The notes under the pieces were generated by a model. That model worked only from the letters and a program-made list of their open reading frames with translations, was not told the origin of the DNA and searched no databases. From NCBI GenBank assembly GCA_019054805.1, contig JAHQIY010000002.1, positions 1,426,001-1,490,000 of the forward strand: 64,000 nucleotides of DNA, written 5' to 3'. This document shows positions 1 through 11,000 of the stretch, one piece after another. The stretch's first letter is position 1, and every line of letters begins with the position of its first letter. A program made the translations under genes and the position numbers. The stretch comes from Brachionus manjavacas. Lineage: Eukaryota > Rotifera > Eurotatoria > Ploima > Brachionidae.

Positions 1-196
1 TAAAAATTTTACAATGAAAAAGATGAAAAATGAAAGATCCTATTATGGCTCATCTGTCACAAACTATTTTAGTTTATAAAAATCTTAGCAATACACTAAT
101 CTTTTTACTAATTCATAATTTTCCCTTATTGATTTATGAATGTTGACAATTTAAACTCACAAAAAATTATAAAAAAATAATTTATATAATTTAAAT

Positions 197-366
197 TACC
201 GTAAACTCGGACTTATGCATGTAATACCTAATCCTGCCTTAAAAGCGAAAAATTTAAAATTGATTTTTTTGATTTTTTTTAACATGGTTCTCTACGGAGT
301 AACCGTGTCGCGTTTATATATCGTTCTCGAAGTAGATGCTGCGTCTATAAGTCCGAGTTTACGGTA
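197..366. repeat. MITE with 18-bp inverted ends and TA duplication
   Basis: The sequence ccgtaaactcggacttat at 199-216 returns as its exact reverse complement at 347-364, and each copy is bordered by TA on the outside. About 130 bp of non-coding DNA lies between. TA-flanked terminal inverted repeats on a short non-coding body are typical of a Tc1/mariner-derived MITE. No transposase sequence is present. Confidence 0.7.
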
Positions 367-870
367 TTTTAAAAATTTATTTCAATTTAATTAACTTTTA
401 ATAATATTCAGTTTAAAATTTGTTGCTATGATTAAGAGAAAAAATTTGAATATTAATCTACTAAAAAAACATAAACTTACCTTCAAATATAAATAAAACT
501 TGATATTGAGTATATACTTAAAAATCGAAAAAAATCCCTAATTTTGCTAGTAAAAATATTCTGATTATTTAATGAGCCAAAATAAAATCAAAACTAAAGT
601 ATCCGCTCTATCGAAAAAGGCGCCTATCTAAATTTAATTATATAAAATTTTTGGTTAGCTCACTTTTTTATAAACTATCAAAGTTGATTTAATTTATACG
701 AAATTTTATTCCCGTTTTTTATGGTTTAGTTTTTTATTCTAGAATAAAAATTTATCAATTATAACACTTAAGAAATATTTTATTTTGATATCCAGATAAT
801 TAATAAAATTAAATTTTAAAACGTTTTTTAAACTAAGCAAAATTACAATAATTTTAAACTTTTCGTTGGA
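367..870. other. Intergenic, AT-rich
   Basis: Simple AT-rich DNA between the MITE and the SDHD stop codon. I see no open frame with family similarity and no clear repeat. It should contain the SDHD 3' end. Confidence 0.5.
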
Positions 871-1454
871 TTATAATGACCAAATTTTTTTAATTGCCTT
901 TGACAAACCAACATCGGTATAGTTGAAGTAACATAGACCAATAAAAGCAACAATCGAAGCAGTGTACATTAAGCCTAGAGCTACTTTTGGTAAAGTTTTG
1001 CCATGAACGTAGTCAATGATGATGCTGTGACAGCCCCAATTGGCATGGAGAACTAGCGCAGCAGCTAGCAAGTAGTCAGTAACTGCAGTTTCGAGTAAAA
1101 TGCTTCCCGGTATCAAAGCAAGAAGGCCCACGGCTACGTAACGCTCAATGGTCCAATGTTGACCGGCATGCTCGTCTCGCGCTAGCGGAGATCTGTGTGG
1201 GTGGACAGAAGTCACCGCTCGGAGAATTTGGTTCATTGGAACTCGAGTTTGAACGAATGGATTAAGTTGAGTTGAAAAAAGAATATTTTTTCGGGCAAAC
1301 TTGTAAAAAAATTAAGAATTAAAAAAATCTAATTTTTAGTTTAAAATTATACTGTTGCAGTTCGTCCATTAAAAGAAGACTGAATTGATGAATATGGTCG
1401 AATGATGGTGTTTAGGGAACGGTATCCACCTCTTAATAAGTTTGCTGATGTCAT
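871..1454 (-). CDS. SDHD: Succinate dehydrogenase cytochrome b small subunit (CybS)
   Basis: Membrane-anchor subunit of mitochondrial complex II, which with SDHC holds haem b and the ubiquinone site in the inner membrane. Two exons, 1353-1454 and 871-1299, join in frame across a 53-nt intron (donor gtataa, acceptor acaag) to give 176 residues. The first roughly 60 residues are Ser/Arg-rich and lack acidic residues, as expected for a mitochondrial presequence. The mature part has the family blocks HWTIERYVAVGLLALIPG, the haem/quinone region LHANWG followed by DYVHG, and the C-terminal GLCYFNYTDVG. Three hydrophobic helices are visible. The upstream ATG at 1454 was chosen because an internal Met at 1236 would remove the targeting peptide and the frame is open across it. 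The acceptor AAG is slightly unusual. Confidence 0.93.
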
Positions 1455-2269
1455 TTTCAATCTAAAAGTTGTGTTTAGAATTTAACCAGGATATTTTTGG
1501 ATAATTTAAAAAGAAGCGTCGTTTTTTTTATATTTTTTCGCTTAAAATATTAATAGATTTAATTTATGTTCAGAATTGGTAATCGCGGTGCTTTTATGAT
1601 AATTAAATGAGCTTTTACCAAACTTTTACATAACACCGAATACGCCAATACTAAATATAGCTTTAAAATTTATAATTTTTTATAACTTGATTTCTGTATA
1701 ATTCGAGAAAATTTTATTTTATTGTATAAATTTTGTTAAATTTCGCTAGTGCTTTTGCATTTAATTTGTCTTTTTTCTAATTTTTCTAAAAGAAAATTTT
1801 GATTTTGATTTCATCTAAAATAAAAAAATAAGAAAATATTTTTTTTTTAAGTTAATTTGAGATCGAGATTCAATGTTTGTAATAAAGCTAGACGATTAAA
1901 AAATTCACTCTCTCTCTTGAATTGTGCTTCACATCTTTAGTTTTTGCCAAACTTTGATATTTTTTTTGTCAATTTGTACTAAATTTCTTGATGGTATCCT
2001 ACGATTTTATCAAATAAATTTTGTATAATTGCATTTTGAGATCTGATCAGTCTGATTCTAAATCTGAAAAAAATGAAAAGGCCTATTCAACTTATTTTAT
2101 TTGTATTAAATTTTTCAAGATTTTTTTTAATTTAAAACATTTAAAAATATTAATATTTTAATGTTTTAGAATAACCGACTATTTTAGGTTAATTTCCCTT
2201 ACTACTTCTCCTATTTCATTTTTTATAGCAAATAGTTAAAGATTTTTGCCTTTGCGATTGATTGCTGCT
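1455..2269. other. Intergenic, upstream of SDHD
   Basis: AT-rich sequence between the SDHD start and a LINE remnant. It should include the SDHD promoter on the minus strand, but I see no distinctive element. Confidence 0.45.
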
Positions 2270-3010
2270 CATCCAGAAATCAATGCCTACTTTAAAGCTG
2301 TTAACATTGGGGGCTTCAACTAATTGATTTGGCAATGAGTTCCATATGTTAGCGGTTCTGTTTAAAAAATGATATCTCTATGTTGGAGCCTCGAAATTTC
2401 TTTGTGATATCTGAAGCAGTGACCTCTTCCTTGGATTTTGGTGACATTAACATTGTTGCTTTTTTCAAACAATTCTATTCCATGCATGAACTTGTATAAT
2501 TGAATTAGATCACCTCTTTTCCTTCTTTCCACCAGATTTGGAATGTTCAAAGCCTATAATCTGCTTTCATACGGTTTTTTCCTAATTGAAGAAACAAATT
2601 TCGTAGCTCTGCGTTGAATCCTTTCAAGATTCTCACAATCCGACTTAAGAAATGGAGACCATACAGGTACAGCAAATTCCAAAAAAGGACGAACAAAAGT
2701 TAAATACAATGATCTAAATAACTTACAATCAAAACGAGCGAATGATTTCCTGATGCGACCCAACATTTGATTTGCTTGGTTTGTAGCCTCTATCACTTGA
2801 TTTTTCCATTTAAAATTTGTATTGAAGATAACTTCAAGATCTCTTTCGGTATCTGACGTTGAAACTGTTTACCATTATTGAAATAAGTGAATTCTTTGTT
2901 TTTTTGACCGTAATACATAACCACACATTTTGATGTGTTGAAGACAAGAAGCTAATCTTGAGTCCACTTGAAAATTAAATCTAAATCTGATTGTAGTTTC
3001 AATGCGCTTT
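2270..3010 (-). pseudogene. Decayed non-LTR retrotransposon (reverse transcriptase C-terminal part)
   Basis: Read on the minus strand, this encodes the thumb and C-terminal region of a LINE reverse transcriptase. Recognisable pieces are an FNTSKC/YYGQKN block (about 2880-2960), RPFLEFAVPVWSPF and LERIQRRATKF (about 2610-2690), and RRKRGDLIQLYK (about 2500-2530). The pieces lie in different frames and are split by stops, so it is a dead 5'-truncated copy. The catalytic palm is absent. Its family resemblance to the remnants near 46.7, 47.4 and 52.6 kb is clear in the W-P...LE.vQRR...RRGD pattern. Confidence 0.85.
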
Positions 3011-3618
3011 TTTCTGATACAGTATAAGTTTTTCTGATACTTGTAGGTCATAAATATTATTATTTATCAATAAAATTTATTATTTAGCTGATTTTTTTGA
3101 GGTAAATTTTAGAATCAAAAATAGAACCAATTTGGTCGTCAAGACTGGATAAAAATTTTCAAAAATTACACAATGTGAATTATTGTAAAAATTAATTGAA
3201 TAGTCTTAAAATATTTGATTAAAAAGATCGAAATCATTTTCGCTTTTAAAGAGATATTTTAAACAAGAAATTTGAAATAAAATCTGGGTATAGTCAATTT
3301 TGTTACCTACCAGTCATATTATTAACTTGATTAAATTTTGAAGATAATTTGGAAAAGTTTTGTTACAAAAGTATTTCATAAATGTTTTTGTATCAAGAAT
3401 AAAATCGTTAATAGGATTACTTATAAATTATTTAACTCAAGAATAGATTTTAATTTTTTTTAAAAGCGTTTTAAATAAAATATAAAAATAAAATACTGAC
3501 TTAAATCAATTGATCAATTGATCCTAAAATTTTTTAATTTTTTTACTAAAATTTATTGTTTATATCAAAAATTTTTTTTGTTCATATAATAAACTAATAA
3601 TTTTTCAAGATTTAAATA
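3011..3618. other. Intergenic
   Basis: AT-rich DNA between two dead transposons. No gene or repeat recognised. Confidence 0.5.
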
Positions 3619-4154
3619 CAGCAGTGATTTGACATAGGGCTTCATGGTAAATTCACATAAAAATGGTAATTTCACTATTTTTAACGTATAAAAGAATTGT
3701 TAAAAATGGTAAATTAACTAAATTTTACGAAATTTTACAAAAAAAGAAGCAAAATAATTTTTGAAACATTTTAATGGCCAGTTTTGTACGTAAACATTAA
3801 AGTTCTGTTTTACTTTTAAATCAATGGACTCTGTAATTTATAGAGGTGAGTATTTATTATTTTTGGAGAAGGTAAATTTGACTTAGCTTTTAAGTTACAT
3901 CAAGACAATGATCCTAAACATAAGTAAAATTAATGACGAAAATTTCTTTACCATAACAATAAAATTGGATATTTTATAAAAAATTAGTTTTAAAAAATTA
4001 TTTAACAAAGTAATTTTAAGGTTTAATCGCCTCCAAATTCACCAGATTTAAACCCCATTGAGATGGTTTGGTAAGAAATGAAAAATTTCATCATCGAAAA
4101 AAAACCAAAAAATTACGTAAATTTACCATGGATCTTTATGTAAAATCACTACTG
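3619..4154 (+). mobile_element. Internally deleted Tc1/mariner element
   Basis: The ends are imperfect inverted repeats of about 35 bp: the left begins cagcagtgatttgacata and the right, read in reverse complement, begins cagtagtgattttacata. TA lies directly outside both ends (3617-3618 and 4155-4156), the duplication expected for this superfamily. The interior encodes fragments of the DDE transposase on the plus strand: HQDNDPKHK near 3900 and, in another frame, SPDLNPIEMVW near 4040-4070. At 536 bp it is less than half the length of an autonomous copy, and frames are broken. Confidence 0.85.
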
Positions 4155-4402
4155 TAAGAATAATAAGATAAGATTGACCCTAAAAACTTTTAAGTTCTTC
4201 TATCTCTGTTTTCTCAGTTAAATTTGTTTTTTTTTTAAAGATAAAAATTAGTTGATTTACTCAATTTTTAAAGACAAAAAAATTGTCATTTTGAATTCTG
4301 GTTGCTAGGTTACAGGATTCAAGTCAAAAACTAAAAACATTTAGTGATTTAATTCAAAAATTATTTACAACTAAGAATCTCAGCAATACAAAATATACCA
4401 GA

Positions 4403-5287
4403 ATGCCAACCACAATCAAAGAAGCTATTAGCAAATGGGTAAAACATGAAAAATATAATTTTATCAAAAAAAATTAACTAAAAAAAAAGGAAGAAAAAAA
4501 TCAGACAAAGGCATCAGAATCTAAAGATGTGAAATTAAATGGTGTTTTTCCGCCGATTGAAAAAATGGATGCTTCACTTTCAACTCTAGTTGTTTGCGAG
4601 TAAATTTAGCAATTTGAAATTATTTTTCAGGAGATGACTTTTTATTCAAAGGCGACTTTCTCTTTCCTCGAATATGATTGAAAAAATTGCTAACTTAAAT
4701 GGATTAAGTAATTTAATTTTCAATTAAATTAAATATTAACAAAATTGTTAAAAGAAAATTTGAAAATTCTTTCTCTGGGTAGAAATTTAATAAAGAATTT
4801 AACTGGCCTAGTAAGAGTTCGAATTGTCAAAAATTTTCATATTAAATAAAAATTTTAAATTTTAGGAAGTTGTAGGTGATACTCTAGAAGAATTGTGGAT
4901 TTCTTACAACATGATTGAAAAATTGAAGGGCATTACTGTTTTAAAGAAGCTAAAAGTACTTAATTATTCCCAAAAAATTTTATTTCGAATAGTTTTAATT
5001 AAAAAGAATAAAGGTTTTGTATATGTCGAACAATTCCGTCAAAGACTGGGGTGAATTTTCTAAATTGGTAGTTAAGCTTAACTCTTTTTTATTGCTATTT
5101 AATACTTTATTTTGTTTAGAGTGATTTACCAATGCTTGAAGATCTTTTGTTTGTTGGAAATCCACTAGAAGAAAAGCACACTGCTGAGGGTGATTGGAGA
5201 AAGCAAGTCTCACAAAAATTGAAATCACTTAAAAAGCTCGATGGAGAACCAGTTATCAGAGAAGATGAAGCTGAAAATGACGGATAA
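4403..5287 (+). CDS. DNAL1: Axonemal dynein light chain 1 (LC1), copy A
   Basis: Leucine-rich-repeat light chain of the ciliary outer dynein arm; it binds the microtubule-binding stalk region of the gamma heavy chain. Seven exons (4403-4438, 4490-4599, 4652-4707, 4755-4810, 4866-4955, 5014-5067, 5120-5287) join in frame to 189 residues, against 190 in human. The protein begins [12 protein letters not shown] and carries the repeats [40 protein letters not shown] and [12 protein letters not shown], then the conserved [10 protein letters not shown] cap and [10 protein letters not shown] end. All introns are about 47-55 nt. It is intact. It is followed on the same strand by a second copy with the same exon boundaries, so the pair arose by tandem duplication. 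Confidence 0.94.
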
Positions 5288-5822
5288 ATCAATAAGTTCA
5301 AATAGAACCTTAAATTTGGCAAACATTTTGATCAAATTTGAATAAAAATTTACTTAATATTTAATTTTGAATTAAAATATTTTTTTATTTAAAAAAAAAA
5401 TATTAATTATTAATTTGAGTGAAATTTCTTTACAAACTTGTAATGCCCCATGATAGAGTTTGAATTAAATTTATCTTTGCTAATTTTATTGGAATAAAAA
5501 GGAAAAAAAATCAAAAGAGAATTTTTTTAAAAATCTAAGATAAAATTTTGTTCGAAAATTCTGGGATGATTAAATTTGATTTTTATAGATGAAAATTGCG
5601 GCTCTAAAAATTATAAAATTCGTTGCTATTTGATTTCTTTTTAAATTCTTAAAATCAAATGTATTTCAGCAATTAAAAAATACTAAGAAAGAAACTAGAT
5701 AAAGAGTGACACTTATCATTGTAACCAAGCAACTTTATCATGTCATATAACCTTTAAGGATATCTTAAAAAGTTAATTTTTTAAATTTTAAAACAAATCC
5801 AAAGATTTACTCAATAGTTAAA
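5288..5822. other. Spacer between the two DNAL1 copies
   Basis: AT-rich intergenic DNA. It must hold the 3' end of copy A and the promoter of copy B. No TATA-like element stands out above the background. Confidence 0.5.
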
Positions 5823-7309
5823 ATGATTACAACAATTAGCACTGCTTTGGAAAAATGGGTAAAAATTTAAAATCTTAATTTTATTTAGGCCCTTAATTGA
5901 TATAAAATCTATTGATTTGATCAAAAACGGATTTTTTTATACATAATATAATTATATGTATTGGCTTTCGGACCTAAATATACTTCTAAGGTTCTAAAAA
6001 TTTAAAGTTATCAATAATATAGTGAGCTATTGACGATGGAGGCTAAAAAATACTCTCTTATAGAAAGCACAATCTTTTTAGATTAGATTAATGACTGTTA
6101 TTAGAAAAGAATGTTCTTTTTTTACTTTAAAAAAAATTATTTTCTTTTTGGTAAGAAAGGACATATTTTTTGGTCTTTTATAGTATTAAGATCTTTCTTT
6201 TCATTTAACGAGCCCGAAATCCAAAGCCTGGACTACGAAGTTCTGGAAGTTGACTAAAAAAACAATTGAAAAAGTACTCTTTTTTACCAAGGAGATATAA
6301 TTTCTTTTAAAAAAGTACCCAAAAGAACAATTCTTGTTTTTTTTTTCATTGTCAATACTTGAATAAAGTTACCTAATTAGATAATTTTAATGCTATGAAA
6401 AATTTTTTTAAAATTCCTTTCTTGAAATAATAAAGTTAATCTTGTCTAACCTTTTACTAATTAAAACATTAAATTTTGAAAAGGAAGAGGAAAACAAATC
6501 AGATGCTTCCAAATCAAAAGAGGTGAAACTCAATGGAGTCTTTCCACCTATAGTTAAAATTGACCCTTCAATTTTCAAGTTGAATGCTTGCGAGTACAGT
6601 ATATGATCTAAAATATTAATTTTTTTTTTAAATTGTTTTTAAGACGGCTTTCATTATCAACCAATTTGATTGAAAAAATAAACTATTTGAACGGATTTAG
6701 TAATCATTTAACTAAAATTTTATTATCAAATTTAAAATTTTTGATAGAAAATTTAAGAGTTCTTTCACTTGGAAGAAACTTGATCAGATCTTTATCTGGT
6801 ATTGTAAGTCCATGTGATTATTACTTTTTAATTTTAAATTTTTCTCTAAAGGAAGTTGTTGGAGAAACCCTCGAGGAGTTGTGGATTTCTTATAATCAAA
6901 TAGAAAAACTTAAAGGAATTTCGGCTCTTAGAAAACTAAAAGTATCATTTTTAATTAAAAAAACTTTGAACTACATATTTTATCACTAAAAAAGGTTTTG
7001 TATTTTGCACACAATTTGGTTAAAGAATGGATCGAATTTGACAGATTAGTAAATATTTTGAAATTTAGAAAAACAAATTCTTTAAAAGTCTATTAAATTT
7101 TAGACAGAATTATCGAAGCTAGAAATTTTATTGTTTGTTGGAAATCCTCTAAGAGAAAAGTGTTTAGATGAAAATGAATGGACTTCGGAGGTAACTATGC
7201 GATTAAGGCATTTAAAAAAACTAGATGGTAATTTTTAATTTAATAATAAATTAATTTTAAAGAATGTTTTTTTAAAGGTGTTGCAATCGCACGGGATGAA
7301 GATTATTAA
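5823..7309 (+). CDS. DNAL1: Axonemal dynein light chain 1-like, copy B (divergent paralogue)
   Basis: Second LC1 gene, 185 residues from eight exons (5823-5858, 6484-6593, 6644-6699, 6748-6803, 6852-6941, 6995-7048, 7104-7227, 7278-7309). The first six introns fall at exactly the same codon positions and phases as in copy A. Copy B has one extra intron in the last exon and a 625-nt first intron. The reading frame is intact and keeps [37 protein letters not shown] and FVGNPL. It differs where LC1 is usually strict: PPIVKID for [19 protein letters not shown] for VLYMSNNxVKDW, and a shortened C-terminus. It is therefore a diverged, probably functional paralogue rather than a pseudogene; a specialised axoneme role is possible but unproven. 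Confidence 0.9.
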
Positions 7310-8038
7310 TAAATTTATGATATTCTTTATTTTAAACATGTGCTTAAAAACAACTTTTTTTAGAGAATCAAAACATTTCTATTTTTTGTTTAGGATAAAA
7401 GATTTAATTTAGATTTAAAAAAAATAAAATTGCTTTGTGGATAGTTTTTTTTTCTTGCAAATTCAAATAATAAAAAGTATTTATAAATAATTGAAAAAAT
7501 TTGCCGATTTAGCTCCCATTTCTTCGCAGTATTCTTTCTAATCCAATCTGTGGACTGAGCGAAACCAGCTAAATAAATCAAAATTGCCAAAAAAAATAAT
7601 GGAGTAACAAAAAATTCAAGATTTCCATGGATTATTCGAATTAGCGCATTATAAAATTAATAATTTACAAAGGATCAAAAAAAATCTTTCACCAAACAAT
7701 CGACTTCTATCTATTCATTTTTTCTTCTACAACCAATTTTACAAATTTAAAAAAAGAAAAAAAACACAATGAATGTTTTTTATGTGTTTAAAAATTTTAT
7801 CATTTTTTTGTTTTTTTCTAAATTTAAAAAAAAATTCAACAATTTAATCAATAACAAATTTTAGCTTTTTCAAATCCTACAAAATAAAGACTTAAGGATG
7901 AGACCTAGTCTAAATCTAAGTCGTGTCTGAAAAAAATATCCAAAATATTAGCATAACCTTAAAATAAAATATAAAATCATAAAAAAACTATATAATGTAT
8001 TGAGTCTGTTGTTTTTTTTAAGGTTATTTGGTAAGGAG
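7310..8038. other. Convergent intergenic region
   Basis: Lies between the 3' ends of DNAL1 copy B (+) and ZFYVE1 (-). It is AT-rich with homopolymer runs. A 66-codon minus-strand frame at 7390-7590 has no family similarity or splice context and is not called. Confidence 0.5.
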
Positions 8039-11000
8039 CTAGTTTGTGATTTCATTTGAAACGCAGTTGTTGCAAACTCTAACCGGGGTTTCCCAACCAC
8101 GAGATGGTACTGGTCTTAGCTGTGGCGAGCAATTTTTGCAAACACCATCGCCACATGATCTACAATGATGCAATGGGAGCAATTCATCGAAATCTTTTTG
8201 ACATAAACTGCATTTAATGCATTCTGAATCCGGCTTCCAATACGATGGACGGGCCGACTCTTTCAGTACATCTAATGGAATTTTTGTTGCATAGCCAATT
8301 ATACCAAAGGTTTCCTGAACACTTTCGGTGACGCGTCGAACCATTACTTCATTGTTGCCAGTCAGAACGCTAAAGGTGCTTGTTTGTGTGTTTTGGTTAT
8401 TTTTCAAAGCCACTAAAGATGCTGGTTCTTCGATATTTGTTTTGTCATAACATGAATCGCAGACTCTTACTTGGTCTGTAGGTGACCACCATGGAACCAC
8501 CTTTCTTTTTAGACTACATTTATCACAAAAACCTTGGCCGCAACCCCGGCAATGGTGCTTTCTTTCGCTTGTTTCTTCGAATGATTTTTTACAAGCAAAA
8601 CAATTGATTATATCTGAGTTCGGAACCCAGTAAGTTGGTGCTACTTTATCTGCCATCCATTGCTTGGCCACGTTAGCAGGCTTTGCGCTAATATTTTGAA
8701 TAGACTCGCCCAAATAAGACACGTTATCTATTATTTTTCTTGATAGATTATGAGATGTTCCAACATTGTTTTGTTGTCCAGGCCAAATATGCTTCAGCTC
8801 GGTGCGTACAACAGATTCCGGGTCCGGGTTACCGTACCAATATTGACGCGAGCGGAATATTATGCCATGATGGGGGCACTCTAACACGTAGCCCGAATAT
8901 GTATACTTGACAATTCCAATAATTGAGTTATCACTGGATGCAGATGTTTTCGGAACAACCACTACTTCTTTGCCTGCTTCATGACAAAACTAAATAAGGT
9001 AAATTAAAAACAAATTTTTTGGTTTTAAAATTTTGTCTTTACTTTGCAAACATAAACTTTGTTATCATATTGATGATCGTAGTGGCATTTCTCACCACAT
9101 TCGTGTAGTATACCATCTTTTAGATGATTGATCGAGTTCTGACATCTTTTTCTTTAATAAAAATAAAAATTTAGTCCATTTTTTAAATTCATTAATTTTT
9201 TACGCAAATTTATTTGATTAATTTTTACAATTTATTGAAGGAAAATGCTTGATAAAAATCCATAAGATAAAATAAACTTGCTATTTAAAAATTATTTTTT
9301 TTAAAAATTATAAAAATTTTTTTAATTCTTTTAAAATCATTCCATATATTTGATAATATAAAATAAATTGTAAAATTTATTGTAATGAATGAAAATATAA
9401 ATCAAAGGTTTCTCACACGATAAAGAATATTTCAAAACATTTTTCTATAAAAAAAAGGTGTCTTCTTTAATATTGCAATTATTAGATTGACTAGCTTTTT
9501 TGTTTTAAGAAATTTTAAAATAAAAAAGAAAATAAGAAAAAGTTCATCGAGAATGGATTTTTAAAAAGCATTCAACAAAAAATATTTGGCCACTGAATGC
9601 TTTTTATCTATCAAACTATCAAAGTCTTAGATATTTAAATACAATAGATATTATTAAATTGAGAGTGTTTATATATTTTTTTAGATAAATATGTTTAATA
9701 TAAAACTAAAAAGCAAATACTTTTTTTCCAAAAGACCAAATCATTAAAAAAAAACTATTTTGGTGAAATGTTTTCCTAAAAAATTTAAAAATTGATTATT
9801 TTTTTTTATCATCTAACATTTTAATGTAAAAGAATGGCAAGAGAAATAGTGAGGAATTGGTTTTAGACATATGTTTTTTATCAAAGATTAGGTAAACTAA
9901 CGAATTCAATTTTGGTTTTTTAAATCCGATCGTTGCTCACATAGCTTCCAAAAAAATTAGAAATATTGAAATTTCAAACCTTATTTTTACCAAAACTCAG
10001 TATTTATCGATACGTATTTAACAAAGACAAAGCCATTTATGTTAAAGGTAGTTGAAATTTTAAAAATTTAAAATTTAATTGATTTTATCAATTGGTAAAA
10101 AAGTATTATTTTTTGGGAAATTCTGCTGGAAAAATTAGTTATGTTTTTTCTGTTTGTTATGATTCAATACTGAGTAAAGCTTGTCAATAGAATTCCTGAG
10201 AAAGTTTTTATAATGGATGGTCATTTAAATTATTGAGATTACAGAAGCATTTAATACCAAAGTAATTTTTTAGTCTCCTAGGCGATTTCCAAAGAGAACG
10301 TAGTAAAAATTCAATTCTATTTATAAATGAATGGTTACAAGCATCCAGAAGAACACTTTGGCCATGAACTCAGATTAGATCATTCACTAATTTTAAGCTA
10401 CACTTATTTCACTCAACTAGAATTCGATTTAATACCCTTTTTTGTAAAGGCTGTTGATTTTTTAAGAGGATTTAACTAAGTTTTAGGGTATTTTCTTAAT
10501 TTGATTAATTCACGTAAAAATAATAATTGAGAAAATTTCTGTAAAAAATGAAGAGGGTATCTGAAATAATCCTAGTTTTAAATTTAATTAAAAATATTTT
10601 AGTATATAATAAATTAATTTAAAAAAAAAAATTACTTTTTACCCAAAAATAATTGTTACTGTACTGAAATTTTACCAAATTTAACCTAGAATAAATCCAA
10701 TTTTTTTAGAGAAAAAATTAGGAAAAACTTTGTCAATTTTTTCCTTTTACTTCTTGCAAAAACTAAAATTTTTAAAAATTTTCCTAAAAAAATGATGTCG
10801 GAATAAATTGTTCGTAAAATCAAAAATTTTAGTTCTAAAATGAATGAAAAATTTTCGCAAATTTTTAATTTTTCGACAAAAGCATGTAACAAAAATTAAA
10901 CCCTTTAAACCTTAAAACCAAAAGCTAAACTTTATTTTCTGGGAGAATAAAATATTAATTTAGAAAAATAAGGAGCGCTTTTTTGCAAATAAAAAATATT

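Noticed and set aside
7390-7590. Minus-strand frame of 66 codons
   Set aside because: No family resemblance, no splice context, and lies in the 3' flanks of two convergent genes.
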